A stretch of DNA of 64,000 nt, taken from contig CANLXA010000001.1 of NCBI GenBank assembly GCA_947494975.1, forward strand, positions 124,001 through 188,000, read 5' to 3'. Below, piece after piece: positions 43,569 through 51,619 of this stretch; position 1 is the first letter of the stretch; every line of letters begins with the position of its first letter. Origin of the DNA: an uncultured Roseicyclus sp. (GTDB taxonomy: Bacteria > Pseudomonadota > Alphaproteobacteria > Rhodobacterales > Rhodobacteraceae). The position numbers and the translations under genes were made by a program. Under the pieces are notes generated by a model. The model saw only the letters and a list, made by a program, of their open reading frames with translations, had not been told where the DNA came from and did not search any database.

Positions 43569-43817
43569 CTAGCCGCCGATGTTGAGGTTAAGTAGCTGGT
43601 TGATGCCCTGCGCCAGGATGACCGAGACAACGCCGAAAACCGCCAACCAAAGGCGCTTTTCCAACCGTTGCAGCGATGTCTCGATCCCTTCGAGGCGAAA
43701 GGTCAGCGCCGCCCATCGCTCCGCCTGCACGCGCTCATTGGCTTCGATCTTGGCATTGGCCGCGTCGAAGGGCGCGTAGAGGTAGCGGGACCCGCTGATT
43801 TCCTTGGTGTCACTCAT
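43569..43817 (-). CDS. g3.5: GTA g3.5 head formation protein (small, one membrane-like helix)
   Basis: An 82-residue protein with a helical, coiled-coil-like middle (NAKIEANERVQAERWAALTF, LEGIETSLQRLEKR) and a C-terminal hydrophobic segment (LWLAVFGVVSVILAQGINQLL). It matches the small conserved gene between portal and protease in GTA clusters (RCAP_rcc01685 family, needed for head formation). The profile is also holin-like, but GTA lysis genes lie elsewhere. ATG overlaps the g3 stop by four bases. Confidence 0.85.
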   Translation of the reverse strand: MSDTKEISGSRYLYAPFDAANAKIEANERVQAERWAALTFRLEGIETSLQRLEKRLWLAVFGVVSVILAQGINQLLNLNIGG

Positions 43818-44974
43818 GCGTCCGGCATCTCGGACAGGCCAAGAAGCCGGCGCTTCTCCGCATCCGTCAGGAAGGCGGCCTCGCTCACCCGGCGCCACTG
43901 CGCCTCGCGCTCGGAGGCCAGCGCCGGAACCCCGTCGAGATCCGGCGCGATATGGATCACCTCGCCGCTCAACCCCGACAACCAGTGCGACACCGACGCC
44001 CAGACCCGCTCGGCAAGGGGCAGGACGGTCAGGCGATAGAGCGCCCGGTTCGCCTCGGCGTAATTGGCGTAGGTCGCATCGCCCGGGATGCCCAGAAGCA
44101 TCGGCGGCACGCCAAAGGCCAGCGCGATATCCCGCGCGGCGGCGTCCTTCGTTTTCTGGAATTCCATATCCGACGGGCTGAAGCCCATCGGTTTCCAATC
44201 CAGCCCGCCTTCCAGAAGCATCGGGCGGCCGGCATTCCGCGCGCCCTGGTGATGGCTTTCAAGCTCCATCTGCAGGCGGTCGAACTGATCCTGGCTCATC
44301 GTACCGGCGCCGTCGAGGCCGTTGTAAACGATTGCACCCGATGGACGAGCTGCATTATCCAGAAGCGCCTTGGACCACCGGGCCGCTGAATTGTGCACAT
44401 CAATCGCGGTCGCCGCCGCCTGAATGGGCGCAAGGCCGTAATGGTCATCTTGTGGGTGGAAGTTCCGGATGTGGCAGATCAACTCCGCCGGGTAGCGGTG
44501 TTTTTTCGAGCCGACCGTGTAGTCATAAGCCGTCGCCCAGCCATCCGCGCCCGGCACCAGGTGCATCCGGTCCGACCGCAGCACATGCAACTCCGCCGGA
44601 TACCCCATCTCGGGCATCACCGCTTCCATGTAGGCATTGCCCGATAGCATCAGCTGCGCGAAGGCGGCCTCCAACAGATCCGCTCGCGTCTGGCCCGCAT
44701 TGGGCCGCGTCAGCAGCTGCAGCGCCGGATGCGCATCATAGCGGCGCTCCGCATCGCGGCAGATCACCGGGAGTGCAGCCGCAGCCTCGGCCACGATCTT
44801 GATCGCACGGAAGCCCACCGGGTTGCCCAGAAAGCCGTTCTTCGTCAAAGACCCCACGTCCCGCGGGCTCCAGACCACGCGGCCCGATGATCCCCATACC
44901 GCCAGTTTCGCGCCGGCGGAGGCCTTGGCCTCGGGTATCGCGGGATCCGATTTCTTCAGGAAATCCAGAACCAT
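43814..44974 (-). CDS. g3: GTA g3 portal protein
   Basis: A 386-residue phage portal of the HK97 type: WSPRDVGSLTKNGFLGNPVGFRAI, LLTRPNAGQTRADLLEAAFAQ and the GVPPMLLGIPGDATYANYAEAN segment that is diagnostic. It forms the dodecameric DNA channel. GAGGAGAGG lies just upstream of the ATG. Confidence 0.96.
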   Translation of the reverse strand: MVLDFLKKSDPAIPEAKASAGAKLAVWGSSGRVVWSPRDVGSLTKNGFLGNPVGFRAIKIVAEAAAALPVICRDAERRYDAHPALQLLTRPNAGQTRADLLEAAFAQLMLSGNAYMEAVMPEMGYPAELHVLRSDRMHLVPGADGWATAYDYTVGSKKHRYPAELICHIRNFHPQDDHYGLAPIQAAATAIDVHNSAARWSKALLDNAARPSGAIVYNGLDGAGTMSQDQFDRLQMELESHHQGARNAGRPMLLEGGLDWKPMGFSPSDMEFQKTKDAAARDIALAFGVPPMLLGIPGDATYANYAEANRALYRLTVLPLAERVWASVSHWLSGLSGEVIHIAPDLDGVPALASEREAQWRRVSEAAFLTDAEKRRLLGLSEMPDA

Positions 44975-45088
44975 ATGAGCCTCTCCTCAAGTCATGCGTG
45001 GAGACCGGGCTGGCGTTCGTCACCATCCGGTCCCTTGGCGGAACCCGCCGTTGCAGCGGCCCGTGAGGCCGCCCGTTTCAGTTGATCG

Positions 45089-46498
45089 TCAAAGCGGCCG
45101 GATCGCCGGGTTCAGGCGATTTACCGCCGGCACCAGCACGCCTTCCGTCAGGGCCCAGACCAGCGCGTCAACGCGGTCCGGCGAGCCCTGGCCCTGATAT
45201 CCCGTCAGGGCCATCTTACACATTTCGTCTTCCAGCTCGGCGTGCAGCCCCACATGGCGGATCCGGCCCTGTTCGTAGAGCGCAGCGACCGGTTCGGCCC
45301 GGGCCACCTTGCCCTTGGAGGCGCGCACCGCTCGATAATTCACGGTCGGATCGACTTGCCGCATCATCGTTTGCACCAGATCGCCGCCCTGATTGACCTC
45401 GGCCACCATCCGCGCGGCGCCGTATTTGTGATAGGCCATCACGGCGGTTTCGGCCCAGCCCTGCGGCGACGCCGCGCGGACCGAGCAATCGTCGATCACC
45501 ACCGCGTGCCAGTCGGCCGGATTGCCAGTCTCAACCACCCCCACGACCACAATTCCGCAGGCGTCCGAGCCCTCGTGGCCCGTCACCGGAGGATCAACCG
45601 CCACAATGACGCGGGCGCCGTCCGGCACCCGGTTTGTGCGCAGCCGGTCGATCTCGTTGCGCGTCCAAAGCGCGCCATCGACATCGTCCATCAAGACACC
45701 GTCCAACTCCTGCCGGCCCAGGCGTGTATCACCGTAGCGCGCGCGCACCTCTTTCAGGAACGAATCCGCCAGGTAGGCAGAATTCGCCTCCGTCGGCGCA
45801 TGGGAATGGGCCACACCCTCGCGCGCCAGCAAGTCCTTAAGCACGTTAACGTTTCGCGGGGTCGTCGTGACCACCTGCTGCGGGTGCTGCCCCAGGCGAA
45901 GGCCGAATTGCAGCATATCCCAGGTCTCCTGCGCCTTAGGCCACTTGGCCAATTCGTCGGACCAGGCCAGATCGAATTGCGGCCCCCGAAGCGCCTCGGG
46001 ATCATGGGCGGAATAGACCCGCGCCTCGGCCCCGTTGGGCCAGACAAGCATCCGTTCGCCCGCCACCCATCGCGGCGTCCGGTCGGGCGGAGAGCAGGCA
46101 ATCAACCCGCTCTCACCCTTCACCATCACCGCGAGCGCCTGGTCGTAGGTTTCCCCGACAAGCGCCACGCGGCGGGCCCGGCCCGGAGCGTCGGGGGTGG
46201 ACCCCTCCACCATCGACCGCACCCATTCCGCCCCGGCGCGGGTCTTGCCCGCACCGCGCCCGCCGAGGACAACCCAGGTTGTCCAGTCGCCCTCCGGCGG
46301 CAATTGATGCGGCAATGCCCAGAACTCGAAGAGCCAGGGCAAGGCCGCCAACGCATTGTCATTCAGGCTCGCCAGAAACGCCGCTTCCGTGTCCTCGTCC
46401 ACGGAGGCAAGCCAGGCGGAGCCCGATCTCAGCTCGTGCTTCGTCGAGATCGAGTTGTCCTCTTCCCGCATCTCCGAACCGTTTGCACCCTGCGACAC
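45089..46498 (-). CDS. g2: GTA g2 large terminase
   Basis: A 469-residue packaging motor. Walker A is VLGGRGAGKTRAGAEW (residues 78-93), Walker B is FDLAWSDELAKWP, and the nuclease domain shows VIVAVDPPVTG and later acidic residues (VAEVNQGGD, SPDRVDALVWAL). In GTAs it packages random host DNA by headful cleavage. The start is uncertain: the first ATG makes a 140-base overlap with g1, and internal TTG/GTG codons near residues 30-33 would match the usual N-terminus and shorten it. Confidence 0.95.
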   Translation of the reverse strand: MSQGANGSEMREEDNSISTKHELRSGSAWLASVDEDTEAAFLASLNDNALAALPWLFEFWALPHQLPPEGDWTTWVVLGGRGAGKTRAGAEWVRSMVEGSTPDAPGRARRVALVGETYDQALAVMVKGESGLIACSPPDRTPRWVAGERMLVWPNGAEARVYSAHDPEALRGPQFDLAWSDELAKWPKAQETWDMLQFGLRLGQHPQQVVTTTPRNVNVLKDLLAREGVAHSHAPTEANSAYLADSFLKEVRARYGDTRLGRQELDGVLMDDVDGALWTRNEIDRLRTNRVPDGARVIVAVDPPVTGHEGSDACGIVVVGVVETGNPADWHAVVIDDCSVRAASPQGWAETAVMAYHKYGAARMVAEVNQGGDLVQTMMRQVDPTVNYRAVRASKGKVARAEPVAALYEQGRIRHVGLHAELEDEMCKMALTGYQGQGSPDRVDALVWALTEGVLVPAVNRLNPAIRPL

Positions 46499-46715
46499 GT
46501 GCTTTCTCCCGCATTTCCATCGCGTGAAGATATGCGCCGTTCAGTTGGCGCACGCTCTTCACGACGTCTCCATCTCCAGTCTCGGGTGTCGATTCGAGCT
46601 GGTCGCAGCTCTTCCTCAACACCCGGACCGCTCGATCGAATGCATCGCGCGCTTCCGCCACCAGGGCTTCAGCGCGATCTGCATCCAGGTCGTCCTTCTC
46701 AATGATCATGTTCAT
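46359..46715 (-). CDS. g1: GTA g1 small terminase-like protein
   Basis: A 118-residue protein, acidic and helical (ALVAEARDAFDRAVRVLRKSC then VRQLNGAYLHAMEMREKARV), in the position of g1, a divergent small terminase. A GAGGAAAA site precedes the ATG. It overlaps g2 by up to 140 bases depending on the g2 start, and its own ATG overlaps the stop of a 50-codon leader frame (ATGA). Confidence 0.85.
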   Translation of the reverse strand: MNMIIEKDDLDADRAEALVAEARDAFDRAVRVLRKSCDQLESTPETGDGDVVKSVRQLNGAYLHAMEMREKARVAGCKRFGDAGRGQLDLDEARAEIGLRLACLRGRGHGSGVSGEPE

Positions 46716-46864
46716 GATCTTTTCCTCGCGTCCGTGAATCCACTCCCGGGCACGAGCAGGATGGGGGCGTTTTCTTGCAGGCCGGATGAGGCTGCCACCC
46801 CGTCCGGCACATAGGCACAAAAAAACGACCCGAGGGGCGTGATCCCCAGGCCGTTAACCCACAT
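46712..46864 (-). CDS. Possible 50-codon leader peptide coupled to GTA g1
   Basis: An ATG frame of 50 codons starting MWVNGLGITPLGSFFCAYVP and ending inside the g1 start codon (ATGA overlap), with GGAAG before the ATG. Codons 4-12 encode the stem, loop and T-run of a strong intrinsic terminator. I do not recognise a family. If translated, a ribosome would cover the terminator stem, so this looks like a transcription-translation coupling attenuator for the GTA operon. Alternatively the frame is fortuitous and the hairpin ends a small RNA. Confidence 0.4.
   Translation of the reverse strand: MWVNGLGITPLGSFFCAYVPDGVAASSGLQENAPILLVPGSGFTDARKRS
46819..46856 (-). terminator. Terminator-like hairpin in the GTA leader
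   Basis: On the minus strand AACGGCC-GGGG pairs with CCCC-GGGTCGTT (one G-T pair, small internal bulge), followed by seven T. It lies 104 bases upstream of the g1 ATG and downstream of the putative promoter region, so it would interrupt the GTA transcript unless relieved. Confidence 0.7.
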
Positions 46865-46951
46865 CTTCCAGCGTGCCTAAAGAGGTGCCATGGGGCGTTC
46901 GGTGGGTCAAGAAGTTTTGCGTTTTCATATGGTTAACCGGTCCACCGCGCG

Positions 46952-46967
46952 CTAACCGGATATTAAC
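46952..46967 (+). promoter_or_regulatory. CtrA-like binding site upstream of the GTA cluster
   Basis: CTAA-CCGGATA-TTAAC matches the CtrA consensus TTAA-N7-TTAAC with one mismatch in the first half. CtrA is required for GTA gene expression in Rhodobacter capsulatus (largely through GafA), so direct or indirect control is plausible. Location is about 240 bases upstream of g1. Confidence 0.5.
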
Positions 46968-47025
46968 CAGACCCGCAAAGATGGCACGAAATCAAAGCGT
47001 TGGCACCGCCTCGCCAGACCCTTCG

Positions 47026-47050
47026 GACGGCACACACGCCGTCTTTCTTT
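47026..47050 (+). terminator. Orphan plus-strand terminator upstream of the GTA cluster
   Basis: GACGGC-ACACAC-GCCGTC is followed by TTTCTTT on the plus strand. No plus-strand gene lies before it within the gap, so it may end a small RNA divergent from the GTA operon, or be fortuitous. Confidence 0.5.
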
Positions 47051-47177
47051 GCCAATTGTTCACCTGCACCGATCCCGCTTCCCACCCGGCACCTGCGATC
47101 CGGCCGCAAAATGGCCGATACTCACCGCAAGCGGGCCGGTGGGACGGGGCATCACCCCTCTCCCGCCTCCGCTCGAT

Positions 47178-48338
47178 TCAATTGTCGGTGGCCCGCTCCG
47201 CCTCGATCTCGCGCCAGCGCGCCACGTTGCGGTTGTGCTCCTCCAACGTCACGGCAAAGGCATGCCCGCCGGTGCCATCGGCCACGAAGAAGATGAAATC
47301 GGTGCTGTCAGGGTTCAGCGCCGCCTCAATGGCGGCCTGGCCCGGATTGGCAATCGGCGTCGGCGGCAGCCCATCGATCACATAAGTGTTCCAAGGCGTC
47401 TCCGCCCGCAACTCCGATTGCCGCAGGCCACGCCCCAGAACGCCGCGCCCATTCGTGACGCCGTAGATCACCGTCGGGTCGGTCTGAAGCCGCATCCCCT
47501 GGTTCAAGCGGTTGGTGAACACGCTCGCCACCCGCCCCCGTTCCTCGGGCACCGATGTCTCCTTCTCGATGATCGACGCCAGGATCAGGGCCTCCTCCGG
47601 CGTTGAAACCGGCAGATCCGCCGCGCGGTTCTCCCACGCTTCCGCCAGAATCCGCTCCTGCGCGGCTTGCATCTCGGCCAGCAACTCCACCCGGTCATCC
47701 CCTCGGCTGGCCTCGATCGTTGCGGGTGCCAGCGTTCCCTCGGCGGGAACATCGACAACCTCTCCGTCCAGAAAATCCGCCGCCAACAGGCCCTGCACGA
47801 CCTGCCAGGATGTCAGGCCCTCCGGGATCACCAGCCGGTAGAGCATCGGTGTCTGCGCTTCGACGAGGGCTGTATATTCCGGCGGAACACCGTCTTCATA
47901 GGCAAACCGCACAATCTCTTCGACTTCACCGCTGCCCGGCAGGCGTTCGCTCAGCCGCAATTCTCCGGTGCCCGAGTTCCGCAACACGTAGGTCGCCCGG
48001 TATCGGAAGGAGGACGGCCCACCGGCCGTCACGATATCCAATACTTCTTCCATGGTGGCACCCGCCGGGATCTCATAGTTCCCGAACCGCAAATCGCCCG
48101 CCCGGTCCACCGCGCGCACGCCGACGCGGAACACCGTCGCCGACCGGATCGCGCCGACCTCCTCCAGGCGTTCCGACACCCGGGCGAGCGTATCGCCCTG
48201 CTCCACCTCGAAAAACGCCGCCGTTTCAAGCGGCCCCTCGGCATTCCATTGCCGCTGGCCCCATCCCAGGGCCGCCGCCGCCGCAATGAGCGCGATAATC
48301 AGGAACGAAATCCCGTTTGCGGCAATGTGCTTCCACAT
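47178..48338 (-). CDS. mltG: Endolytic murein transglycosylase MltG
   Basis: A 386-residue YceG-like lytic transglycosylase that cuts nascent glycan strands. An N-terminal membrane helix (9-27), a LysM-like segment (FFEVEQGDTLARVSERLEE) and the catalytic domain with Glu in LILASIIEKETSVPEER, then LQTDPTVIYG and WNTYVIDGLPPTPIANPG, are all present. Begins five bases after fabF, the usual neighbour, and is the last gene before the GTA control region. Confidence 0.96.
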   Translation of the reverse strand: MWKHIAANGISFLIIALIAAAAALGWGQRQWNAEGPLETAAFFEVEQGDTLARVSERLEEVGAIRSATVFRVGVRAVDRAGDLRFGNYEIPAGATMEEVLDIVTAGGPSSFRYRATYVLRNSGTGELRLSERLPGSGEVEEIVRFAYEDGVPPEYTALVEAQTPMLYRLVIPEGLTSWQVVQGLLAADFLDGEVVDVPAEGTLAPATIEASRGDDRVELLAEMQAAQERILAEAWENRAADLPVSTPEEALILASIIEKETSVPEERGRVASVFTNRLNQGMRLQTDPTVIYGVTNGRGVLGRGLRQSELRAETPWNTYVIDGLPPTPIANPGQAAIEAALNPDSTDFIFFVADGTGGHAFAVTLEEHNRNVARWREIEAERATDN

Positions 48339-48343
48339 CGGCT

Positions 48344-49600
48344 CTACACCCGCCCCATGATCAGGCAGGCATTGGTGCCGCCAAACCCGAAGGAGTTCGA
48401 CTGAACCACGTTGATCTCTCCCTCCTGCTTGGCATTGGCGCACAGGTTGATCGCCGTCTCCGCGGCCGGATTGTCGAGGTTGATCGTCGGCGGGGCGACA
48501 TTGTCCCGGATCGCCAGAATGCTGAAGATCGCCTCAATCGCACCGGCCGCGCCCAACAAATGCCCGGTCATCGACTTGGTGGACGACATCCGCAGATCGG
48601 CACAATGATCCCCCATCAGCCGCTCCACCGCGCCCAGTTCGATCGTATCGGCCATGGTCGAGGTGCCGTGCGCGTTCACATAATCAATCGCGCTCGGCTC
48701 AAGCCCGGCCCGCTTCAACGCCGCGCGCATTGCCCGCTCCGCCCCTTCGTGATCGGGCGGCGGGGCCGTGATGTGGTAGGCATCGCCGCTGAGCCCATAG
48801 CCCAGGATTTCCGCGTAGATCGTCGCGCCGCGCGCCTTGGCGTGCTCGTATTCCTCCAGCACAACCATCCCCGCGCCTTCACCCATCACGAACCCGTCGC
48901 TGTCGCTGTCCCAGGGTCGCGAGGCCTTCTCCGGCTCGTCCGCGCGTTTGGTCGACAAGGCCTTGCAGGCATTGAACCCGGCGATACCAATCGCGCAGAT
49001 CGGGCTCTCCGCGCCGCCCGCGATCATCACGTCCGCATCATCCAGCGCGATCAGCCGCGCCGCATCGCCGATGGCATGGGCGCCCGTCGAGCAGGCCGTT
49101 ACAACCGAATGGTTCGGGCCCTTGAAGCCATAGCGGATCGACACCTGGCCCGAGATCAGGTTGATCAACGCGCCCGGCACAAAGAACGGCGACACCCGCC
49201 GCGGCCCGCGTTCGTTCAGCGTGATCGACGTATCGGCGATGGAGGACAGCCCGCCGATCCCGGCCCCGATCAGGCAACCCGTGCGTTCCAGGCTCTCGGT
49301 ATCCGTGGGGGTCCACCCGGCATCCTCCACGGCCTGAACCGCGGCCGCCATGCCGTACAGGATGAAATCATCCACCTTGCGTTGTTCCTTGGGTTCCATC
49401 CACTGGTCTGGATTGAAGGTCCCGTCCGTGCCGTCGCCCCGCGGCAATTCGCAGGCATAGGTGGTGCCGAACCCGGTCGGATCAAACCGCGTGATCGGCC
49501 CCGCACCCGATTGACCGGCCAGAAGGCGTGCCCATGTGTCTTCGACACCGCATGCCAACGGCGTCACCAGCCCCAGCCCCGTCACAACCACTCGACGCAT
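48344..49600 (-). CDS. fabF: Beta-ketoacyl-ACP synthase II
   Basis: A 418-residue condensing enzyme: Cys in TACSTGAHAIGDA, His in NAHGTSTMADTIE and in SMTGHLLGAAGAIE, Lys in STKSMTG. FabF-type features include the GFKGPNHSVVTACSTG segment and ADVMIAGGAE. Elongates acyl chains, including palmitoleate to vaccenate. Start MRRVVVTGLG. Normally follows acpP directly; here two plus-strand genes intervene. Confidence 0.96.
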   Translation of the reverse strand: MRRVVVTGLGLVTPLACGVEDTWARLLAGQSGAGPITRFDPTGFGTTYACELPRGDGTDGTFNPDQWMEPKEQRKVDDFILYGMAAAVQAVEDAGWTPTDTESLERTGCLIGAGIGGLSSIADTSITLNERGPRRVSPFFVPGALINLISGQVSIRYGFKGPNHSVVTACSTGAHAIGDAARLIALDDADVMIAGGAESPICAIGIAGFNACKALSTKRADEPEKASRPWDSDSDGFVMGEGAGMVVLEEYEHAKARGATIYAEILGYGLSGDAYHITAPPPDHEGAERAMRAALKRAGLEPSAIDYVNAHGTSTMADTIELGAVERLMGDHCADLRMSSTKSMTGHLLGAAGAIEAIFSILAIRDNVAPPTINLDNPAAETAINLCANAKQEGEINVVQSNSFGFGGTNACLIMGRV

Positions 49601-49745
49601 GCCCAAACCCCTTTTTTCGACGTATTTGCGCGTCCAGATACCGGAAAGGCGGGACCGCGCGCAATCCCCGTAGATCGGCTGGGCGGTCAATTGCTTGGCA
49701 CGGCAGGCTTGCCAGGCCGTGCGTCACAGTCCCACACTCTGCCCA

Positions 49746-50597
49746 ATGTCCGAACCTTCATTCCGCTACACGCCCTTCCCGTCGGGCCCTGTGCACCGGC
49801 ATGTGGCGTATTCCTTCGCCGCGAAGGGGCATATCGGCTACCGAACCGACAAGATCCTGCCCACCGGGCTGGTCGTGGCGATCATGTCCTTCGGTGCGGG
49901 CCACCGCCTGGGGCCGGATCCTGAGCCGGAGCACAATCCGATCTTCGAGACCGCCTGGGTGCAGGGCAACTGGACCCGACCCCTCTATCACAGGCCGATG
50001 AACGGCACTGACGTTGTGGGCCTCGCCATGCCGCCACAAACGCTCATGCGCCTGACGGGGCAGTCAACCTTGCACTTGACCGACTGTGTGGCCCCCGCCG
50101 ACGCGGTCCTTCCGGCGCCAATCTACGCGGCGATGACGGCGCTGGCCGGGCGGGCGGAGGATGCGGACGCCCACGGCGCGCTCCACGATCTTGTTGATCG
50201 AACCGCCATTCACCCCGTCGCCCCCTGGATCGACGCCCTTCACAACAGGATCGCCGCCGCCCAAGGCGATGTCGACCTGCCCCACCTCTATGCCGAGTTG
50301 CCGGTCTCGGAACGCAAGGCCCGCGATGCGTTCAAAGACGCCATCGGCCTGACCCCGCGCCATACCGCTCGTATTCAGCGGCTTCTGGCCCTGCTCGGGG
50401 CAGTCGATCCGGCCGACAACGTCGATTGGACGACGCTGGCCCATGCCCACGGGTTCTTCGATCAGGCCCATTTCAACAACGAATTCCGCAAACTGACTGG
50501 CCTTTACCCCTCCAAATACCTCGATGACCGTCGCACCGCTTACCCCGATGCCCGACAGGGGGAGCATGTGAGCTTCACGCCGCAAGGTATGCCGTAA
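49746..50597 (+). CDS. AraC-family transcriptional regulator
   Basis: A 283-residue protein with an N-terminal ligand-type domain and a C-terminal AraC helix-turn-helix pair (about 185-270): LPVSERKARDAFKDAIGLTPRHTARIQRLL then AHAHGFFDQAHFNNEFRKLTGLYPSKY. Effector unknown. Divergent from fabF by 145 bases and 67 bases before an SRPBCC gene that it may control. Confidence 0.9.
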   Translation: MSEPSFRYTPFPSGPVHRHVAYSFAAKGHIGYRTDKILPTGLVVAIMSFGAGHRLGPDPEPEHNPIFETAWVQGNWTRPLYHRPMNGTDVVGLAMPPQTLMRLTGQSTLHLTDCVAPADAVLPAPIYAAMTALAGRAEDADAHGALHDLVDRTAIHPVAPWIDALHNRIAAAQGDVDLPHLYAELPVSERKARDAFKDAIGLTPRHTARIQRLLALLGAVDPADNVDWTTLAHAHGFFDQAHFNNEFRKLTGLYPSKYLDDRRTAYPDARQGEHVSFTPQGMP

Positions 50598-50664
50598 CTT
50601 ACAATCGCCCGCGCGCCTCCGGCGGTAGCGTCCTCGCGACGACACTGACCCGAAGGAGCTCGAA

Positions 50665-51078
50665 ATGCGTGTTGCACAAGTCGACCTGTCACTCCCCGCC
50701 GACGCAATCTGGTCGGCCCTGACAACGTCGGAGGAAATGGCGACGTGGATGGGGGAGGTCACCAACCTGACCACCGAAGATGGCGGCGCCTTGCGGATGG
50801 GCTCAAAGATCCGCTTCACAACGCGCGGCAAGCGGGTGGAAAGCAGGGTGATTGCCTTTGAGCCGAACCGCCGGTTGTCGCTCCGCGCGCAGCAGGGATC
50901 GGTGCAGGCGGTCTATACCTATGAGTTGCACGGCGCGGGGCCAGTCCGCGTGACCCACGATATCGAGTGCCGTGTGCGCGGCCTTCTCGGCCCTCTGCGT
51001 CCCCTGATCGCGCGCATGCTGCGGCGGACCGATGGCGGGCAGCTTGATCGACTGGAACGGCATCTGGTCGATAGGTGA
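50665..51078 (+). CDS. SRPBCC-fold protein (START/AHSA1-like)
   Basis: A 137-residue small ligand-binding fold: LPADAIWSALTTSEEMATWMGEV (first strand and helix), then SRVIAFEPNRRLSLRAQQG and a long C-terminal helix (LIARMLRRTDGGQLDRLERHL). An AAGGAGC site precedes the ATG. Ligand unknown. Follows the AraC regulator in the same direction. Confidence 0.82.
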   Translation: MRVAQVDLSLPADAIWSALTTSEEMATWMGEVTNLTTEDGGALRMGSKIRFTTRGKRVESRVIAFEPNRRLSLRAQQGSVQAVYTYELHGAGPVRVTHDIECRVRGLLGPLRPLIARMLRRTDGGQLDRLERHLVDR

Positions 51079-51105
51079 CCGGGCCAGACCAATCATCTCA
51101 AAGAA

Positions 51106-51137
51106 AAACGGCGCCCGGATCTCTCCGAACGCCGTTT
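51106..51137 (-). terminator. Intrinsic terminator of acpP
   Basis: AAACGGCG and CGCCGTTT form an eight-base stem; on the minus strand it continues into TTTTTCTTT. Placed 20 bases after the acpP stop. Confidence 0.85.
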
Positions 51138-51156
51138 GATCTTCTAGAAGATGCGC

Positions 51157-51390
51157 TTACTGCGCTTCTTTGATGAACTTCACCGCGTCGCCGAACGTCT
51201 GGATTGTCTCGGCCGCGTCGTCGGGGATCTCGATGCCGAACTCTTCTTCGAACGCCATCACCAGCTCGACCGTATCAAGCGAGTCTGCGCCCAGATCGTC
51301 GATGAACGAGGCCGATTCCGTCACCTTGTCCTCTTCCACACTCAAGTGCTCCACAACGATCTTTTTCACGCGGTCTGCGATGTCGCTCAT
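51157..51390 (-). CDS. acpP: Acyl carrier protein
   Basis: A 77-residue acidic protein with the phosphopantetheine Ser in the motif [20 protein letters not shown]. It carries acyl chains for the Fab enzymes encoded around it. Length is standard. It has its own promoter in the 229-bp gap after fabG and its own terminator, consistent with the high level at which ACP is made. Confidence 0.98.
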   Translation of the reverse strand: MSDIADRVKKIVVEHLSVEEDKVTESASFIDDLGADSLDTVELVMAFEEEFGIEIPDDAAETIQTFGDAVKFIKEAQ

Positions 51391-51541
51391 GTTTCGTTCC
51401 TCATCTTGCTCAGGGATGTGCCGGTGCTGGCTGCCCTGGTTCCACTTCGTGCCGTTCTGGCCGCTCACTTCGCCTTTAACCACCTTCAGACAGGTGGGGA
51501 AGGCCGGGCCGGGGAACAAGCCCTCCGGCAATCTCGCGCCG

Positions 51542-51569
51542 CCTATAGCATATGTTGCGGCCATGGCAA
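51542..51569 (-). promoter_or_regulatory. acpP promoter candidate
   Basis: On the minus strand TTGCCA and TATAGG are 16 bases apart in the fabG-acpP gap. It implies a leader of roughly 145 bases before the acpP ATG. The rest of the gap shows no gene. Confidence 0.5.
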
Positions 51570-51619
51570 TGCCTTGCAGCCGCCTTTCTGACGTTGGGGA
51601 AAGGGCTGCCCGCGCCCTG

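Larger units (their letters stand above)
46865..47177. promoter_or_regulatory. GTA upstream control region (gene-free, 313 bases)
   Basis: No gene is visible between the leader frame and mltG. On the minus strand a TTGACC (46902-46907) is the best -35 element but no convincing -10 follows at 17-18 bases. Several TTAAC motifs cluster at 46932-46967, including the palindrome GGTTAACC (46931-46938) and a CtrA-like site. A plus-strand terminator lies at 47026-47050. The 130 bases next to mltG show nothing I can name. Confidence 0.5.

Noticed and set aside
43569-43817. Holin
   Set aside because: One C-terminal hydrophobic helix after a coiled coil is holin-like, but the position between portal and protease is that of the GTA head-formation protein, and no endolysin is adjacent.
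31509-46715. Interpretation as an active prophage
   Set aside because: No integrase, excisionase, repressor, replication or lysis genes and exact GTA gene order next to cysE; a GTA explains everything.
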